Shown here: piece after piece, positions 41,248-50,269 of the stretch
Layout of the letters: every line of letters starts with the position of its first letter
How positions within the stretch are numbered: the first letter of the stretch is position 1
NCBI RefSeq assembly: GCF_900105415.1
Contig: NZ_FNSM01000001.1
Location: 868,001 to 932,000 of the forward strand
Reading direction: 5' to 3'
Length of the DNA stretch: 64,000 nt
DNA from: Streptomyces sp. TLI_105
Lineage (GTDB): Bacteria; Actinomycetota; Actinomycetes; Streptomycetales; Streptomycetaceae
Translations under genes and position numbers: made by a program
Notes under the pieces: generated by a model
Told to the model about the DNA's origin: nothing
Database searches by the model: none
Seen by the model: only the letters and a program-made list of their open reading frames with translations

Positions 41248-43395
41248 TCAAGCTCGGTGACCCCGTGTCCCAGCCCGGCGGGCTCGGACGGTGAGCGCGT
41301 GGACGGCCCAGGCCAGCAGGGTGCCCACAGGGGCCACCGTGAGGGCGAGGTGGAGGTGGGCCGCCCCGGGGAGCGGGGCGCAGGGGTCCGGGCCCGGGGT
41401 GAGGCAGCCCACGAGTCTCACCAGCACGCCCCAGGCCGACACTCCGAAGAGGCCCGCACCGAAGGCCGCCAGGGCGCCCCTGGCGAGCGGGAGCGGTGCG
41501 TAGCCTCCGCCCGCCCAGAAGGCAGCCGCCACCTGACCGGCCATCAGCACCCCCACCACCATCACTTCGGGGGCGGGGACGCCGATCCACACGACCAGCA
41601 ACGCCGCCGCCGCGGACGCCGACGCCGCCGGGACGCCGAGACGGACGGGGAAGCCCGGCGGTGGCCCCGGCGGGCCGAATCCGGTGAAGGTGTGCCGGGC
41701 ACCGGGACGCCACGACACGTGCTGCCCGAGCAGCGGCACCACCGCGGCCGTGAGCATCACCGGCACCACCAGTGATGCGGTCCGGGTGAACACCAGAACG
41801 CCCGCGCCGCCGACGAAGACCACCGCGCCCGGCAGCGACGGCGCGATGAACACCGCCGCGTACAGCGTCATCGACGGAAGCGTCAGGAGAAAGGCGGCCA
41901 TCGGCAGCACACCGGCCGCGCCCACCGCGAGAACCGTCCACAGCACCCGTCGCGGACGGCGGTTGCGGGCCAGTACCGGCTCCCAGGCCACCGCGACCAG
42001 CACCAGCCACCGTACGAGGGCCCAGCCGCACAGACTCGTCAGGGCGAGGTACGGAAGGGCCAGCGACGCCCCTTTCCCTCCCACGCTCACCAGGCTGAAG
42101 ACCCCCGACGGGGACAGCAGCCGGAACACCCCCAGGCCGAGGCCCAGACCGAGACCGGCCCGCCGGACCCGCGCCGGGGTGAGGGAGCCCGGAGCGTGCG
42201 CCACCGACTGCCACAGCACCGTCCCCGCCGCGCCCACCACCAGGACCCCGGAGAGGACCGTCGCGGCGAGCTCCGTGATCGGTCCGGCCTGGCTGCCGCC
42301 GCCGATCGGCCCCAGCCGCACCATGTCGTAGACGAAGGCACCCGCCGCCCCGACCGCGCACATGTCCCAGAAGCCGGCCTCGTACAGGACCCCGCGGTCG
42401 GTCAGCGCCCGCGCCCTCCGGGCGAGCGGCGGGTGGACGCTCAGCAGACCACGGCCGATGCTCGCGTCCTGCCGGGCGGGAACGGCGCCGAACAGCCTGC
42501 GCAGGCCGTCGGCCGAACCCTCCCACTCCGTCACCCGCGCGTCGGCGTACAGCTCCCGGCTGCGCAGCACCGCGTTCTTGAGCAGGGTCACCAGTACGGC
42601 GAGCAACGGGACCTGGGCGGCGAACGCCAGGACGGAGCCCGCGAGCGCGCCCCCGAGGAGCAGGGAGGCCGGGGCCGCGACAACGGTCGACACGCCGAGT
42701 GTCGGCATGCTCGCCCGCCACAGGATCAGCGTCAGGAAGGCGATGTCCAGGTCCCGGTTGCGGATGTGCGCCAGTTCGTGGAGGACGATGCTCCGGAACG
42801 CCGCCCGGTCCAGGGAGTACAGGGTGAGCAGCCCACCGCTCAGGACCACCCGGCGCCGTCCGAGCCGCCCGAAGGCCAGAGCGTGGACCGCCGGATTCAG
42901 CGGTTCGGCGAGGAAGCCGACCCGCGCTCGCACTCCCGACTCGCCGAGCAGGCCCGCCAGATAGGCGGACAGCTCGGGCATGCCGGTGAGCGGGCGGTAG
43001 CCGCGCCGCCGGGTCCGATGCCAGGGCAGGCCGACGTAGGCACCGAGGAGGGCAAGGAGCAGGCCGGCCGAGACTCCGGCGGTGACCAGTCGGCTCGCGC
43101 CGGCGCGCGGGTCCTCGCAGTCGCCCATGTCGAGCTCGACGGGGACGCGGATGTCCGTGGCGGAGCCGCGTTCACGGGCCGCTTCCTCCGTCGCCCGGGC
43201 GTAGCAGTCGTGGTACTCCTGCAGCTCCTCCCACCGCACCGACGACAGGAGGACGGACGAGGTGCCGTTCACCAGGAGGGCCGACACGGTGGCCATCGCG
43301 GCGATCAGCAGCGCGAAGCGCACGGACGTGCCGGAGGGGAGCGTGAACGGGCCCGGACGGCGGGGCACCGCCGGGCCCGGCGTCCGCCGCCTCAC
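41248..43395 (-). CDS. M48/M56-type membrane metalloprotease
   Basis: 715 residues. An N-terminal helix, an exported loop with Cys (DCYARATEE, MGDCEDPRAGA), a second helix, then the protease domain with zinc motif HELAH at 206-210 (SIVLHELAHIRNRDLD) and the downstream Glu in RSRELYADARVTEWEGS. The C-terminal 400 residues form about ten further membrane helices. This fits M48/BlaR-like membrane peptidases. GTG start overlaps the stop of the preceding small gene (GTGA). The last helices reach the tail with little conserved sequence. Confidence 0.82.
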   Translation of the reverse strand: MRRRTPGPAVPRRPGPFTLPSGTSVRFALLIAAMATVSALLVNGTSSVLLSSVRWEELQEYHDCYARATEEAARERGSATDIRVPVELDMGDCEDPRAGASRLVTAGVSAGLLLALLGAYVGLPWHRTRRRGYRPLTGMPELSAYLAGLLGESGVRARVGFLAEPLNPAVHALAFGRLGRRRVVLSGGLLTLYSLDRAAFRSIVLHELAHIRNRDLDIAFLTLILWRASMPTLGVSTVVAAPASLLLGGALAGSVLAFAAQVPLLAVLVTLLKNAVLRSRELYADARVTEWEGSADGLRRLFGAVPARQDASIGRGLLSVHPPLARRARALTDRGVLYEAGFWDMCAVGAAGAFVYDMVRLGPIGGGSQAGPITELAATVLSGVLVVGAAGTVLWQSVAHAPGSLTPARVRRAGLGLGLGLGVFRLLSPSGVFSLVSVGGKGASLALPYLALTSLCGWALVRWLVLVAVAWEPVLARNRRPRRVLWTVLAVGAAGVLPMAAFLLTLPSMTLYAAVFIAPSLPGAVVFVGGAGVLVFTRTASLVVPVMLTAAVVPLLGQHVSWRPGARHTFTGFGPPGPPPGFPVRLGVPAASASAAAALLVVWIGVPAPEVMVVGVLMAGQVAAAFWAGGGYAPLPLARGALAAFGAGLFGVSAWGVLVRLVGCLTPGPDPCAPLPGAAHLHLALTVAPVGTLLAWAVHALTVRARRAGTRGHRA

Positions 43396-43985
43396 CGCCG
43401 GGCGGCCTCGGCCGGCCCCTCCCCGCCCGGCTCGCCGGCGTCCGGCCTCTCCGGGGACAGTGTGGCGAGCTCCGCGACGATCCCGTCCGCGATCGCCTGC
43501 GCCTGCGCCTCGGGCACCCGCCACCGGAGCGCCGCCCGCTTGGCCACCTCGCGCAGCCGGGTCAGCTGCTCGGCGGTCAGTCGCTCCTCCTCCACGGGCG
43601 CGGCGGCCGGCTCCGCGGCCGGTTCGAGGGCCCGTCGGGCGCGGCGTCGCAACAGCCGCGGCAACAACCGGTTCCGGGTGGTGTCCACCGCCTCCGCGGT
43701 GGACTGCTGCGCGAGGTGGTCGAGGACCTGGACCGCGGCGGAGAGCGCCGCGGTGCTGATGAGCGCGGCGACCACGTCGAGGCCGATCGCCAGCGGCTCG
43801 TCACGGCGGACCGGCCACATCCAGTCCTTCGCGGACGACCGGTGGAAGGCCTCGGCCGTCATCGGGAACTGGGGCAGCTCGTGCGGTGCCGCCGCCTCCA
43901 CCGCGCGGCGGGCGAGCCGGGTCGCCGTCGCGCTGCCGTAGCGCCCGACGTCGCCGCCCCGGCCCTGGTACTCGTATCCGCGCAT
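43392..43985 (-). CDS. Hypothetical protein coupled to the M48 protease
   Basis: 197 residues from the ATG at 43983-43985 (MRGYEYQGRGGDVGRYG). Central amphipathic/hydrophobic helix AIGLDVVAALISTAALSAAV, an Arg-rich stretch (RRRARRAL) and a C-terminal helical region (LTAEQLTRLREVAKRAAL). An alternative ATG at 44007-44009 adds 8 residues. The stop overlaps the protease start, so the two are translationally coupled and this may be its regulator or partner. No family recognised. Confidence 0.6.
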   Translation of the reverse strand: MRGYEYQGRGGDVGRYGSATATRLARRAVEAAAPHELPQFPMTAEAFHRSSAKDWMWPVRRDEPLAIGLDVVAALISTAALSAAVQVLDHLAQQSTAEAVDTTRNRLLPRLLRRRARRALEPAAEPAAAPVEEERLTAEQLTRLREVAKRAALRWRVPEAQAQAIADGIVAELATLSPERPDAGEPGGEGPAEAARR

Positions 43986-44289
43986 GTGACCGGACACCTC
44001 CCCCGTCATCCGTCGCTTCCGCCAACCCGCCATGATGCCAAAGGCGTTGGGGATGATACGAGGGTGACTCAAGGAGCACCGAACGGATCCGGCCGCCGCC
44101 GACGCGAGCCCGGTCTCCTCCGCGATCTCCGACAGGCTCCTCGTCCCGGAGTCGAACAGCCCGTGGAAGCGCCGAAGTTCCTTCCGTCGTTACGGGCCCG
44201 AGAGCACGGTCAGCCGCCCTCCGTCACCCTTCACAGGCCGGCAGCATCGGGATGGAGGTGCCGTTCTCGGCGTCGTGTGAGGGCGCTGT
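43986..44289. other. Spacer with a helix-turn-helix fragment
   Basis: No whole gene. Minus strand 44085-44190 reads KELRRFHGLFDSGTRSLSEI then AEETGLASAAA, which looks like the recognition part of a small regulator. It is joined directly to the decayed RadA tail, so this appears to be a deletion junction. Confidence 0.35.
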
Positions 44290-44590
44290 GGCGACTTGCC
44301 GACGCCGGGCTCGCCCGCGAGCAGCACGACGGCGCCGGGCACCAGGTCCCCGCCGAGGACCCGGTCCAGCTCGTCGACGCCGGTCGAGCGGGCGGTCGCC
44401 TGGCGGCCGTCGACCTGTCCGATGGGGACGGCGGCGGAGGCCCGGCGGGCGCGCCGTACTCCTCGACCGTCCCCCGGGCCTGGCACCCGGGGCAACGGCC
44501 GAGCCACTCGGCCGTCCGCCGGCCGCACTCGGTGCAGCGGTAGGACGGCCGGTCCTTGGCGGTTCTCGTACGGGCAGCCTCGGGTCTCAC
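44290..44590 (-). pseudogene. radA: RadA (Sms) fragment, frameshifted and truncated
   Basis: From a GTG at 44588-44590 (overlapping the ruvB stop) the frame reads [20 protein letters not shown] and [19 protein letters not shown], the RadA four-Cys zinc finger. After a frameshift near 44420 it continues [20 protein letters not shown] and [18 protein letters not shown], RadA up to the Walker A loop, and then stops matching. So the ATPase and Lon-like domains are lost. RadA normally promotes branch migration in recombination. Its position shows the operon once held at least one more recombination gene. Confidence 0.85.
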
Positions 44591-45867
44591 CGTGGCGGGG
44601 GGCGGTGCCGGGGGGCGGCCGGGGAGGTGGTCCGTTCGGGGCGGCCTCCGGGCGGGCCGTCCTGTCCGGAATCGCCACTCTGATGCGGTCCCGGGAACGC
44701 GGCCCAGGACGGCCGGGACGGCCCGGGCGGCGGTACGAGCCCGACGTGGGCCCAGGCGGCGGGCGTCGCGACCCGCCCCCGGGGCGTCCGGGCCAGCAGC
44801 CCCTCCCGAACCAGGAACGGCTCGGCGACCTCCTCCACCGTCTCCCGCTCCTCCCCCACGGCGACCGCGAGGGTGGCCAGGCCCACCGGTCCGCCGCCGA
44901 ACAGCTTCAGCAGGGCGTGCAGCACGGCCCGGTCCAAGCGGTCCAGGCCACGGCCGTCGACCTCGTAGACCCCCAGGGCCGCGGACGCGATCTCTCGGGT
45001 GACCACGCCGTCCGCGGTGACCTGGGCGTAGTCCCGCACCCGGCGCAGCAGCCGGTTGGCGATGCGGGGCGTGCCGCGGGAGCGGCCGGCGATCTCGGCG
45101 GCGCCCGCGGGCTCGATCTCCACCTCCAGCAGCCGGGCGGAGCGGTGGATGACGCGCTCCAGTTCGGCCGGGTCGTAGAACTCCATGTGGGCGGTGAAGC
45201 CGAAGCGGTCGCGCAGCGGCGGGAGCAGCAGGCCGGCCCGGACGGTGGCGCCGACGAGGGTGAACGGCGGCAGCTCGAGGGACATGGCGGTCGCGTCGAG
45301 GCCGGTGCCGACGACGATGTCGACGCGGAAGTCCTCCATCGCCAGGTAGAGCATCTCCTCGGCGGGCCGGGACATGCGGTGGATCTCGTCGAGGAAGAGG
45401 ACCTCGCCCCCGGTGAGCGAGGCCAGGACCGCCGCCAGGGCCCCGGGGTGCTGGATGGCGGGGCCGGAGGTGATGCGCAGCGGGGCTCCCATCTCCGCGG
45501 CGATGATCATCGCCAGGGTGGTCTTGCCGAGCCCCGGGGCACCGGAGAGCAGCACGTGGTCGGCGGTGGCGCTCCGCTGCCGCGCGGCCCGGAGGACGAG
45601 GTCGAGCTGCTCGCGGACCCGTTCCTGGCCGATGAACCCGTCCAGGATCTTGGGGCGCAACGCCGCCTCGGTGGCCCGGTCCTCGCCGTCGGCGGGGGCT
45701 GCGACCGGCCGGTGGACCGGCTCCGCCGCGGTGGGCCGGCCGGCGGCGGTCCTGCCCGGGGTCGGCGTCTCGTCCCGGGGCGTGGCGGCGCCGGGGAACA
45801 TGGTGCCGTCCCGGTTCACCGGCGTTCGCCTCGCGCCGGGGTGAGGGAGCGGCGGGCTGGTCTTCAC
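44587..45867 (-). CDS. ruvB: RuvB-type Holliday junction branch migration helicase (accessory copy)
   Basis: 426 residues, longer than the usual about 350 because of a 65-residue Pro/Thr-rich N-terminal extension and a 50-residue C-terminal tail. The core is a complete Ruv[19 protein letters not shown], Walker A GAPGLGKT (109-116), Walker [28 protein letters not shown] with the arginine-finger region, [19 protein letters not shown], and the winged helix [19 protein letters not shown]. No ruvA or ruvC lies next to it, unlike the normal ruvCAB operon. It starts at a GTG overlapping recA (GTGA). Likely to work with the recA in the same transcript. Confidence 0.9.
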   Translation of the reverse strand: MKTSPPLPHPGARRTPVNRDGTMFPGAATPRDETPTPGRTAAGRPTAAEPVHRPVAAPADGEDRATEAALRPKILDGFIGQERVREQLDLVLRAARQRSATADHVLLSGAPGLGKTTLAMIIAAEMGAPLRITSGPAIQHPGALAAVLASLTGGEVLFLDEIHRMSRPAEEMLYLAMEDFRVDIVVGTGLDATAMSLELPPFTLVGATVRAGLLLPPLRDRFGFTAHMEFYDPAELERVIHRSARLLEVEIEPAGAAEIAGRSRGTPRIANRLLRRVRDYAQVTADGVVTREIASAALGVYEVDGRGLDRLDRAVLHALLKLFGGGPVGLATLAVAVGEERETVEEVAEPFLVREGLLARTPRGRVATPAAWAHVGLVPPPGPSRPSWAAFPGPHQSGDSGQDGPPGGRPERTTSPAAPRHRPPPR

Positions 45868-47033
45868 GGCCCGGCCGGGGTGCCGTCGAGGAGGACGCGG
45901 GGGGCCGGACCGCTCGGGGCCGACGGGGTCGTCCCGGTGAGGCGCCGACCGGTCGTGACCGAATCGAACGGCACGGTGCCGGGGGCGGCCACTCGGTTCG
46001 CCGCATCCGCCCGGGGCTCCGCCGCCGGGGTCTCCGGCTTCGCCCCGATGCCCAGTTTCTCCCTGATCTTCTTCTCGATCTCGTCGGCGAGGTCGGGGTG
46101 GTCCCTGAGGAAGGTGCGGGCGTTCTCCTTGCCCTGGCCGAGCCGGTCGCCCTCGTACGTGTACCAGGTGCCGGACTTGCGGACGAGGCCTTGCTGGACG
46201 CCCAGGTCGATCAGCTCGCCCTCGCGGCTGATGCCCCGGCCGTAGAGGATGTCGAACTCGGCCTGCCTGAACGGCGGGGCGACCTTGTTCTTGGCCACCT
46301 TGACGCGGGTGCGGTTGCCGACCGCGTCCGTGCCGTCCTTGAGGGTCTCGATCCGGCGGATGTCCAGACGGACCGAGGCGTAGAACTTCAGGGCGCGGCC
46401 GCCGGGTGTGGTCTCCGGCGATCCGAAGATCACGCCGATCTTCTCGCGCAGCTGGTTGATGAAGATCATCGTGGTTCCGGAGTGGCCCATCGCGCCGGCG
46501 ATCTTCCGGAGCGCCTGGCTCATCAGCCGGGCCTGCAGACCGACGTGCGGGTCGCCCATCTCGCCCTCGATCTCCGCGCGCGGCACCAGCGCGGCGACGG
46601 AGTCGACGACGATGAGGTCCAGGGCGCCGGAGTGGATGAGGGTGTCGGCGATCTGCAGGGCCTGTTCGCCGTTGTCCGGCTGGCAGACCAGCAGGGCGTC
46701 GGTGTCGACGCCGAGCTTCTTGGCGTACTCGATGTCGAGGCCGTACTCGGCGTCGATGAACGCCGCGGTCCTGCCTGCCTTCTGCGCGTTGGCCATGGCG
46801 TGCAGGGCCAGGGTCGTCTTGCCGGAGGACTCCGGGCCGTAGATCTCCACCACGCGGCCGCGCGGCAGGCCGCCGACACCGAGGGCGAGATCCAGGGCGA
46901 TCGAGCCGGTGGGGATGACCTCGATCGGGGTCCCCGGCTCATCGCCCAGGCGCATCACCGAGCCTGCGCCGAACCGTTTTTCGATCTGGGCGAGGGCGAG
47001 CTCGAGCGCTTCCTCGCGGTCCTGTTCCTTCAT
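45864..47033 (-). CDS. recA: RecA recombinase (accessory copy)
   Basis: 389 residues. A full RecA core: Walker A GPESSGKT (66-73), Glu96, loop L1 [19 protein letters not shown], Walker B region [12 protein letters not shown], loop L2 [21 protein letters not shown], and the polymerisation and C-terminal domains. The normally invariant AEHALDP reads AEYGLDI, so Tyr replaces His at position 97. The C-terminus beyond residue 330 is a divergent Pro/Ala-rich tail. No recX follows, unlike the usual recA-recX pair. Probably an accessory paralogue belonging to this operon; the housekeeping recA should be elsewhere. Confidence 0.92.
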   Translation of the reverse strand: MKEQDREEALELALAQIEKRFGAGSVMRLGDEPGTPIEVIPTGSIALDLALGVGGLPRGRVVEIYGPESSGKTTLALHAMANAQKAGRTAAFIDAEYGLDIEYAKKLGVDTDALLVCQPDNGEQALQIADTLIHSGALDLIVVDSVAALVPRAEIEGEMGDPHVGLQARLMSQALRKIAGAMGHSGTTMIFINQLREKIGVIFGSPETTPGGRALKFYASVRLDIRRIETLKDGTDAVGNRTRVKVAKNKVAPPFRQAEFDILYGRGISREGELIDLGVQQGLVRKSGTWYTYEGDRLGQGKENARTFLRDHPDLADEIEKKIREKLGIGAKPETPAAEPRADAANRVAAPGTVPFDSVTTGRRLTGTTPSAPSGPAPRVLLDGTPAGP

Positions 47034-47094
47034 GGGGTCCGCCTCGGATGGGTGCGGTGTGCGGTCGCGGTCGGCGCGCGGGTGCGCCGACCCG

Positions 47095-47595
47095 TCAGAA
47101 GGGGTCCGTCTCCTCGCGGGGGGCGCGTCCTCCGCCCTCTGCGGGGACCGGTCGCTCGCCGTCGGGCCGGGTGAACAGGTCCTCGGCAGAAGGACGGGGG
47201 CCGCCGCGGGAGCCGGCGGGGACGCCGGTGTGCGGGGGTTTGGTGATCGTCACGGAGGTGAACCGCAGCGACGGGCCGATCTCGTCGGCCTCCAGCTCGA
47301 TGACGGTCCGCCTCTCGCCCTCCCGGGTCTCGTACGTCCGCTGGCGCAGCCGTCCCTGGACGATGACGCGGGTGCCGCGGGTCAGGGACTCGGCGGCGTG
47401 CTCCGCCTCCTGCCGCCAGATCGAGCAGCGCAGGAACAGCGTCTCGGCGTCCCGCCATTCGTTGCTCTGCCGGTCGAAGGTGCGGGGCGTGGACGCGACG
47501 GTGAAGTGCGCGACCGTGTCGCCGGACGGGGTGAGGCGCAGCTCGGGGTCGTCGGTCAGGTTGCCGACGACGGTGATGACGGTTTCACCGACCAT
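47095..47595 (-). CDS. ssb: Single-stranded DNA-binding protein (accessory copy)
   Basis: 166 residues. OB fold from [20 protein letters not shown] through [38 protein letters not shown] and [20 protein letters not shown] Gly/Pro-rich linker follows, then an acidic tip ending EETDPF that matches the SSB C-terminal protein-interaction tail. ATG 47593-47595 with GAGAGG 9 nt upstream. 61 nt ahead of recA. Confidence 0.93.
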   Translation of the reverse strand: MVGETVITVVGNLTDDPELRLTPSGDTVAHFTVASTPRTFDRQSNEWRDAETLFLRCSIWRQEAEHAAESLTRGTRVIVQGRLRQRTYETREGERRTVIELEADEIGPSLRFTSVTITKPPHTGVPAGSRGGPRPSAEDLFTRPDGERPVPAEGGGRAPREETDPF

Positions 47596-47820
47596 GGCGG
47601 TTTTCCTCTCGTGCGGCGGGTGATTCCTCACCCATGCCTGTTCGAGTTCGACGGGCGGCCCCGTACCGGTGGTGAGGGTGCCCGGAGGGGAGGCCGCGGC
47701 GCTCCGACCAGGTGTGAGAGGGGTGAGCTGGGCGGCGCGGGTCTCCAGGGGAGTCGCGGTGGCGAGGGGTGGCAGGGCTCCGGTACGGCGGCCTTTCACC
47801 GAAGGGGGCGATCATCGGGT

Positions 47821-48603
47821 TCACCTCGCTTCCCCCTCCTGCCTGGGCCCGGGCTCGGCGAGCCCGGCCGCGAGGAGCCGTGCCTGGTGGGCAGGGGCCC
47901 TCCTCAGCGGGGTTCCGAGCCGGGGGACGGTGCAGGGACGGCCCGCGGCGGCCCCGCACCAGGGACAGGGCACGCGGAGGGAGCGGACGCGCGGGTCGCG
48001 CTTCGAGCCGGCGAGGCGGGAGGGCGGACCGCCCGGGGCGGCGGGCATGCGCTGGACTCGCTGCCCTGAGGCGATCGCGGTCACCAGCGCGAGGAGTTCC
48101 GCACGATAACGGCGCGGGTCGTCGGGGTCGCTGTCCGGGAGTGGCAGCGGGTTGCGGGCGAGCCGCTCCTCCCGGATCGCGCGCACCTCGGCGCGGATGT
48201 CGGCGGCGGCGATCCGGGACCGCTGCCTGCCCAGCCGGGTCACAGCCGCCCGCACATCGGCGACGTCCAGGTCTGCGAGCAGCAGGTGCCAGGCGTCCGT
48301 CGTGGTGTCCTCCAGGTGCATCGACGGGCACATCGCCGCGACCAGGGCGACGAGCTGGGCCGTCTCGGCCGGCAGCATTCGCTCCTCCCTTCCGCGGGGG
48401 AACGTCCCGGCTGACGCCGGTGCGCCGCTTCCCGCCGCATCCGCCGGCTGCTGGTACACGTACAGGACGGCCCCGCAGGCGCACCGCAGCCGCTTGTCGT
48501 CCTCGAACGTCCAGCGGCCGCAATCGAGGTGACCGGCTTGGGAGACCAGGAACCACACCGTGCCGAGCGTGTCCCGGTCGGGGTGGGCGACGACGGCGGT
48601 CAT
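47821..48603 (-). CDS. Phage-like zinc-finger protein of unknown function
   Basis: 260 residues. The N-terminus has HLDCGRWTFEDDKRLRCACG, a Cys-rich patch. The middle is helical (DLDVADVRAAVTRLGRQ, IAAADIRAEVRAIREERLA). The C-terminus holds a single zinc knuckle PCPWCGAAAGRPC...RRAPAHQARL of the type common in actinophage and integrative-element proteins next to ssb. The middle region, with a DDP...YRAEL stretch, resembles replication-accessory proteins of temperate actinophages. ATG overlaps the previous gene by 4 nt. Confidence 0.65.
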   Translation of the reverse strand: MTAVVAHPDRDTLGTVWFLVSQAGHLDCGRWTFEDDKRLRCACGAVLYVYQQPADAAGSGAPASAGTFPRGREERMLPAETAQLVALVAAMCPSMHLEDTTTDAWHLLLADLDVADVRAAVTRLGRQRSRIAAADIRAEVRAIREERLARNPLPLPDSDPDDPRRYRAELLALVTAIASGQRVQRMPAAPGGPPSRLAGSKRDPRVRSLRVPCPWCGAAAGRPCTVPRLGTPLRRAPAHQARLLAAGLAEPGPRQEGEAR

Positions 48604-49115
48604 GGATCCTCGCCGCCCTTGAGGGGGAGCAGACGGTGCAGGTCGAGCGTGCCGGTGCGCAAGGCGCGGGCGATCCGTTCCCGCCCGCCGGGCAGGGGGC
48701 GCAGGCTGAACGACCGCGGTTCGGAGACCGACAGCACGCCCAGCCCCGGGATCGCCTCGCCGGTGTACGGGTCGGCGACCGGATCGAGGCAGGTCAGCCG
48801 GTCGAGGAACTGCCGCTGCCAGCTGGGGCGCACCCGGACCAGCGTCTCCACCTCGCCGGGGTGGTTGTCGGCCACCCAGGCGGTGAAGGCCTCTTCGTCG
48901 GCGACCACGACCGTCGGTTTGGGGTCGACGAGGGTGAGGGTGGCGACCGGTGTGTCGTCCGGCAGGGCCACCCGGACCGACTTCAGGTTCAGCTCGGCGC
49001 GGGCCGCGCGCAACTCCTCGAGGACCTCGCGGCGCTCGGTCTGGTACTCGGCGTCGACGGCGTCGCGCAGCACCCGGAGCACGGCGACCCGGGTGGCGTG
49101 CTCCTTGAGGCTCAT
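48600..49115 (-). CDS. Phage-like hypothetical protein
   Basis: 171 residues. The N-terminal helical segment (ATRVAVLRVLRDAVDAEYQ, REVLEELRAARAEL) is followed by a beta-rich part (VRVALPDDTPVATLTLVDPK) and FTAWVADNHPGEVETLVRVR. A protein with this layout often sits between a RecA-fold ATPase and ssb in actinophage recombination modules. Starts by ATGA overlap with the ATPase and ends by overlap with the zinc-finger gene. Function unknown. Confidence 0.65.
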   Translation of the reverse strand: MSLKEHATRVAVLRVLRDAVDAEYQTERREVLEELRAARAELNLKSVRVALPDDTPVATLTLVDPKPTVVVADEEAFTAWVADNHPGEVETLVRVRPSWQRQFLDRLTCLDPVADPYTGEAIPGLGVLSVSEPRSFSLRPLPGGRERIARALRTGTLDLHRLLPLKGGEDP

Positions 49116-50068
49116 GCGGACTTGTCCTTCCGCTCGGTCCCGTTCTCCCGCCTGGTCCCGGCCCCGGACTCGACGTCCTCGGCGACCCTGTTCCTCGCCG
49201 CCGCGGTGCCGTGGCGCACTATCAGCTGGCCGAGCGTGCGGGTCTCCCCGGTGTCGTCCAGGACGGCGGCGCCCAGCAGGTTGTGCCGACGGGCCTCCTC
49301 GTACAGGGCGCGCAGCTCCTCGTGGCTGGCGCCCGGCGCGGTGGCCGCCGTGACGTAGTCGGAGACGGAGAGGGCGGGCTTGCCGGCCTCCAGCCAGTCG
49401 AGGACGGCCTCGGCGAACTCCGGGCCCGGCCTGTGGAGCACCGTCCCGGACAGCGGCTTCGCCCGGGACTTGGAGATCACCAGGGTGTTCTCGTGGTCGA
49501 GATCGCCGACGATGTCGAATTCGTACTCGATGCCCTCCCGCTGCTCGGGCTTGAGCCCGATCTTGCGCGGCACCTTGCGGCCGCGCTCGTCGGCCTCCAC
49601 GACGTACTCGGTCTTGGTGCGCATGGTGACGATGAGGTGACCGGGGTAGGCGAGCAGGGCGTCGATCATCGCCCGCTCCTGGGGGCGGGCCTCCTTCCAG
49701 CCGGCGAAGCTGCCGCCCGCCCCGAGGCGCTTGGCCGCGTTGTCGACCTGCTCCAGCATCCCGCCGGTGCCGGACCAGAAGTGACTCAGGGAATCGACGA
49801 TCATGACGTCGTAGCCCTCGTGGGCAGCCACCGCGAGCGCGTCGACGAGGGTGGTGGGCTGGAACGTCGTGAGCGGGAGGGTGTCGAAGGCGAACTCGTC
49901 GGCGTACTTGGCGGCGCTGCCGTGCTCGGTGTCGATCAGGGCGACCCGCTCGCCGAGCCCGGCGGCGGTGACCAGGGCGGTATAGGTCTTGCCCGACCCG
50001 GTGGGGCCGGCGAGCGCGATGCGGGCCTTGGCCTGTTCCTTGGTGGCGGTGGTGAAGGTGAGGTTCAC
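49112..50068 (-). CDS. Phage-type AAA/RecA-fold ATPase (Sak4-like)
   Basis: 318 residues. Walker A GPTGSGKT at 21-28, VALIDTEHGSAAKYADEF, and Walker B YDVMIVDSLSHFWSGTGG, then LIVTMRTKTEYVVE. This is the AAA_24/Sak4 group of phage recombinases, RecA-core ATPases that load or anneal single strands with SSB. The C-terminal third (VSDYVTAATAPGASHEELRALY) is a helical extension. GTG start with CAGGAGA 6 nt upstream. First gene of the recombination operon. Confidence 0.82.
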   Translation of the reverse strand: MNLTFTTATKEQAKARIALAGPTGSGKTYTALVTAAGLGERVALIDTEHGSAAKYADEFAFDTLPLTTFQPTTLVDALAVAAHEGYDVMIVDSLSHFWSGTGGMLEQVDNAAKRLGAGGSFAGWKEARPQERAMIDALLAYPGHLIVTMRTKTEYVVEADERGRKVPRKIGLKPEQREGIEYEFDIVGDLDHENTLVISKSRAKPLSGTVLHRPGPEFAEAVLDWLEAGKPALSVSDYVTAATAPGASHEELRALYEEARRHNLLGAAVLDDTGETRTLGQLIVRHGTAAARNRVAEDVESGAGTRRENGTERKDKSA

Positions 50069-50171
50069 GCCGTTCTCCTGGCGTCTGCGACGGCGGTTCC
50101 GGGTGGGCCTGGCCGGTAGGGGACGCGGTCCTCGTCCGGCAGGACGTGCTCCCGCGCGGCCGCCGCTCGGA

Positions 50172-50187
50172 TCGAATGTGCATTCGA
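50172..50187. promoter_or_regulatory. LexA-box-like palindrome upstream of recombination operon
   Basis: TCGAATGTGCATTCGA is a near-perfect palindrome with CGAA...TTCG spacing as in the actinobacterial SOS box CGAAC-N4-GTTCG, differing by the symmetric change C to T and G to A. It sits 104 nt before the first gene of the recA/ruvB/ssb operon, where an SOS site would be expected. Confidence 0.5.
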
Positions 50188-50235
50188 ATTACTGTCTGCA
50201 CCCACGGTAGGCGCACAAGAGGGAACAATCCACCC

Positions 50236-50251
50236 TTTTCCGCAAGGAAAA
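50236..50251. repeat. Small A/T-rich palindrome in the recombination promoter region
   Basis: TTTTCCGCAAGGAAAA, 6-bp arms and GCAA loop, followed by ATACCGCAAAGG, so CCGCAA occurs twice 13 nt apart. Could be a second operator or a phage-type repressor site. Confidence 0.35.
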
Positions 50252-50269
50252 TACCGCAAAGGGGGGAAA

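Noticed and set aside
44290..50068. Complete prophage
   Set aside because: No integrase, terminase, capsid, portal, tail or lysis genes are present; only a recombination module can be supported.
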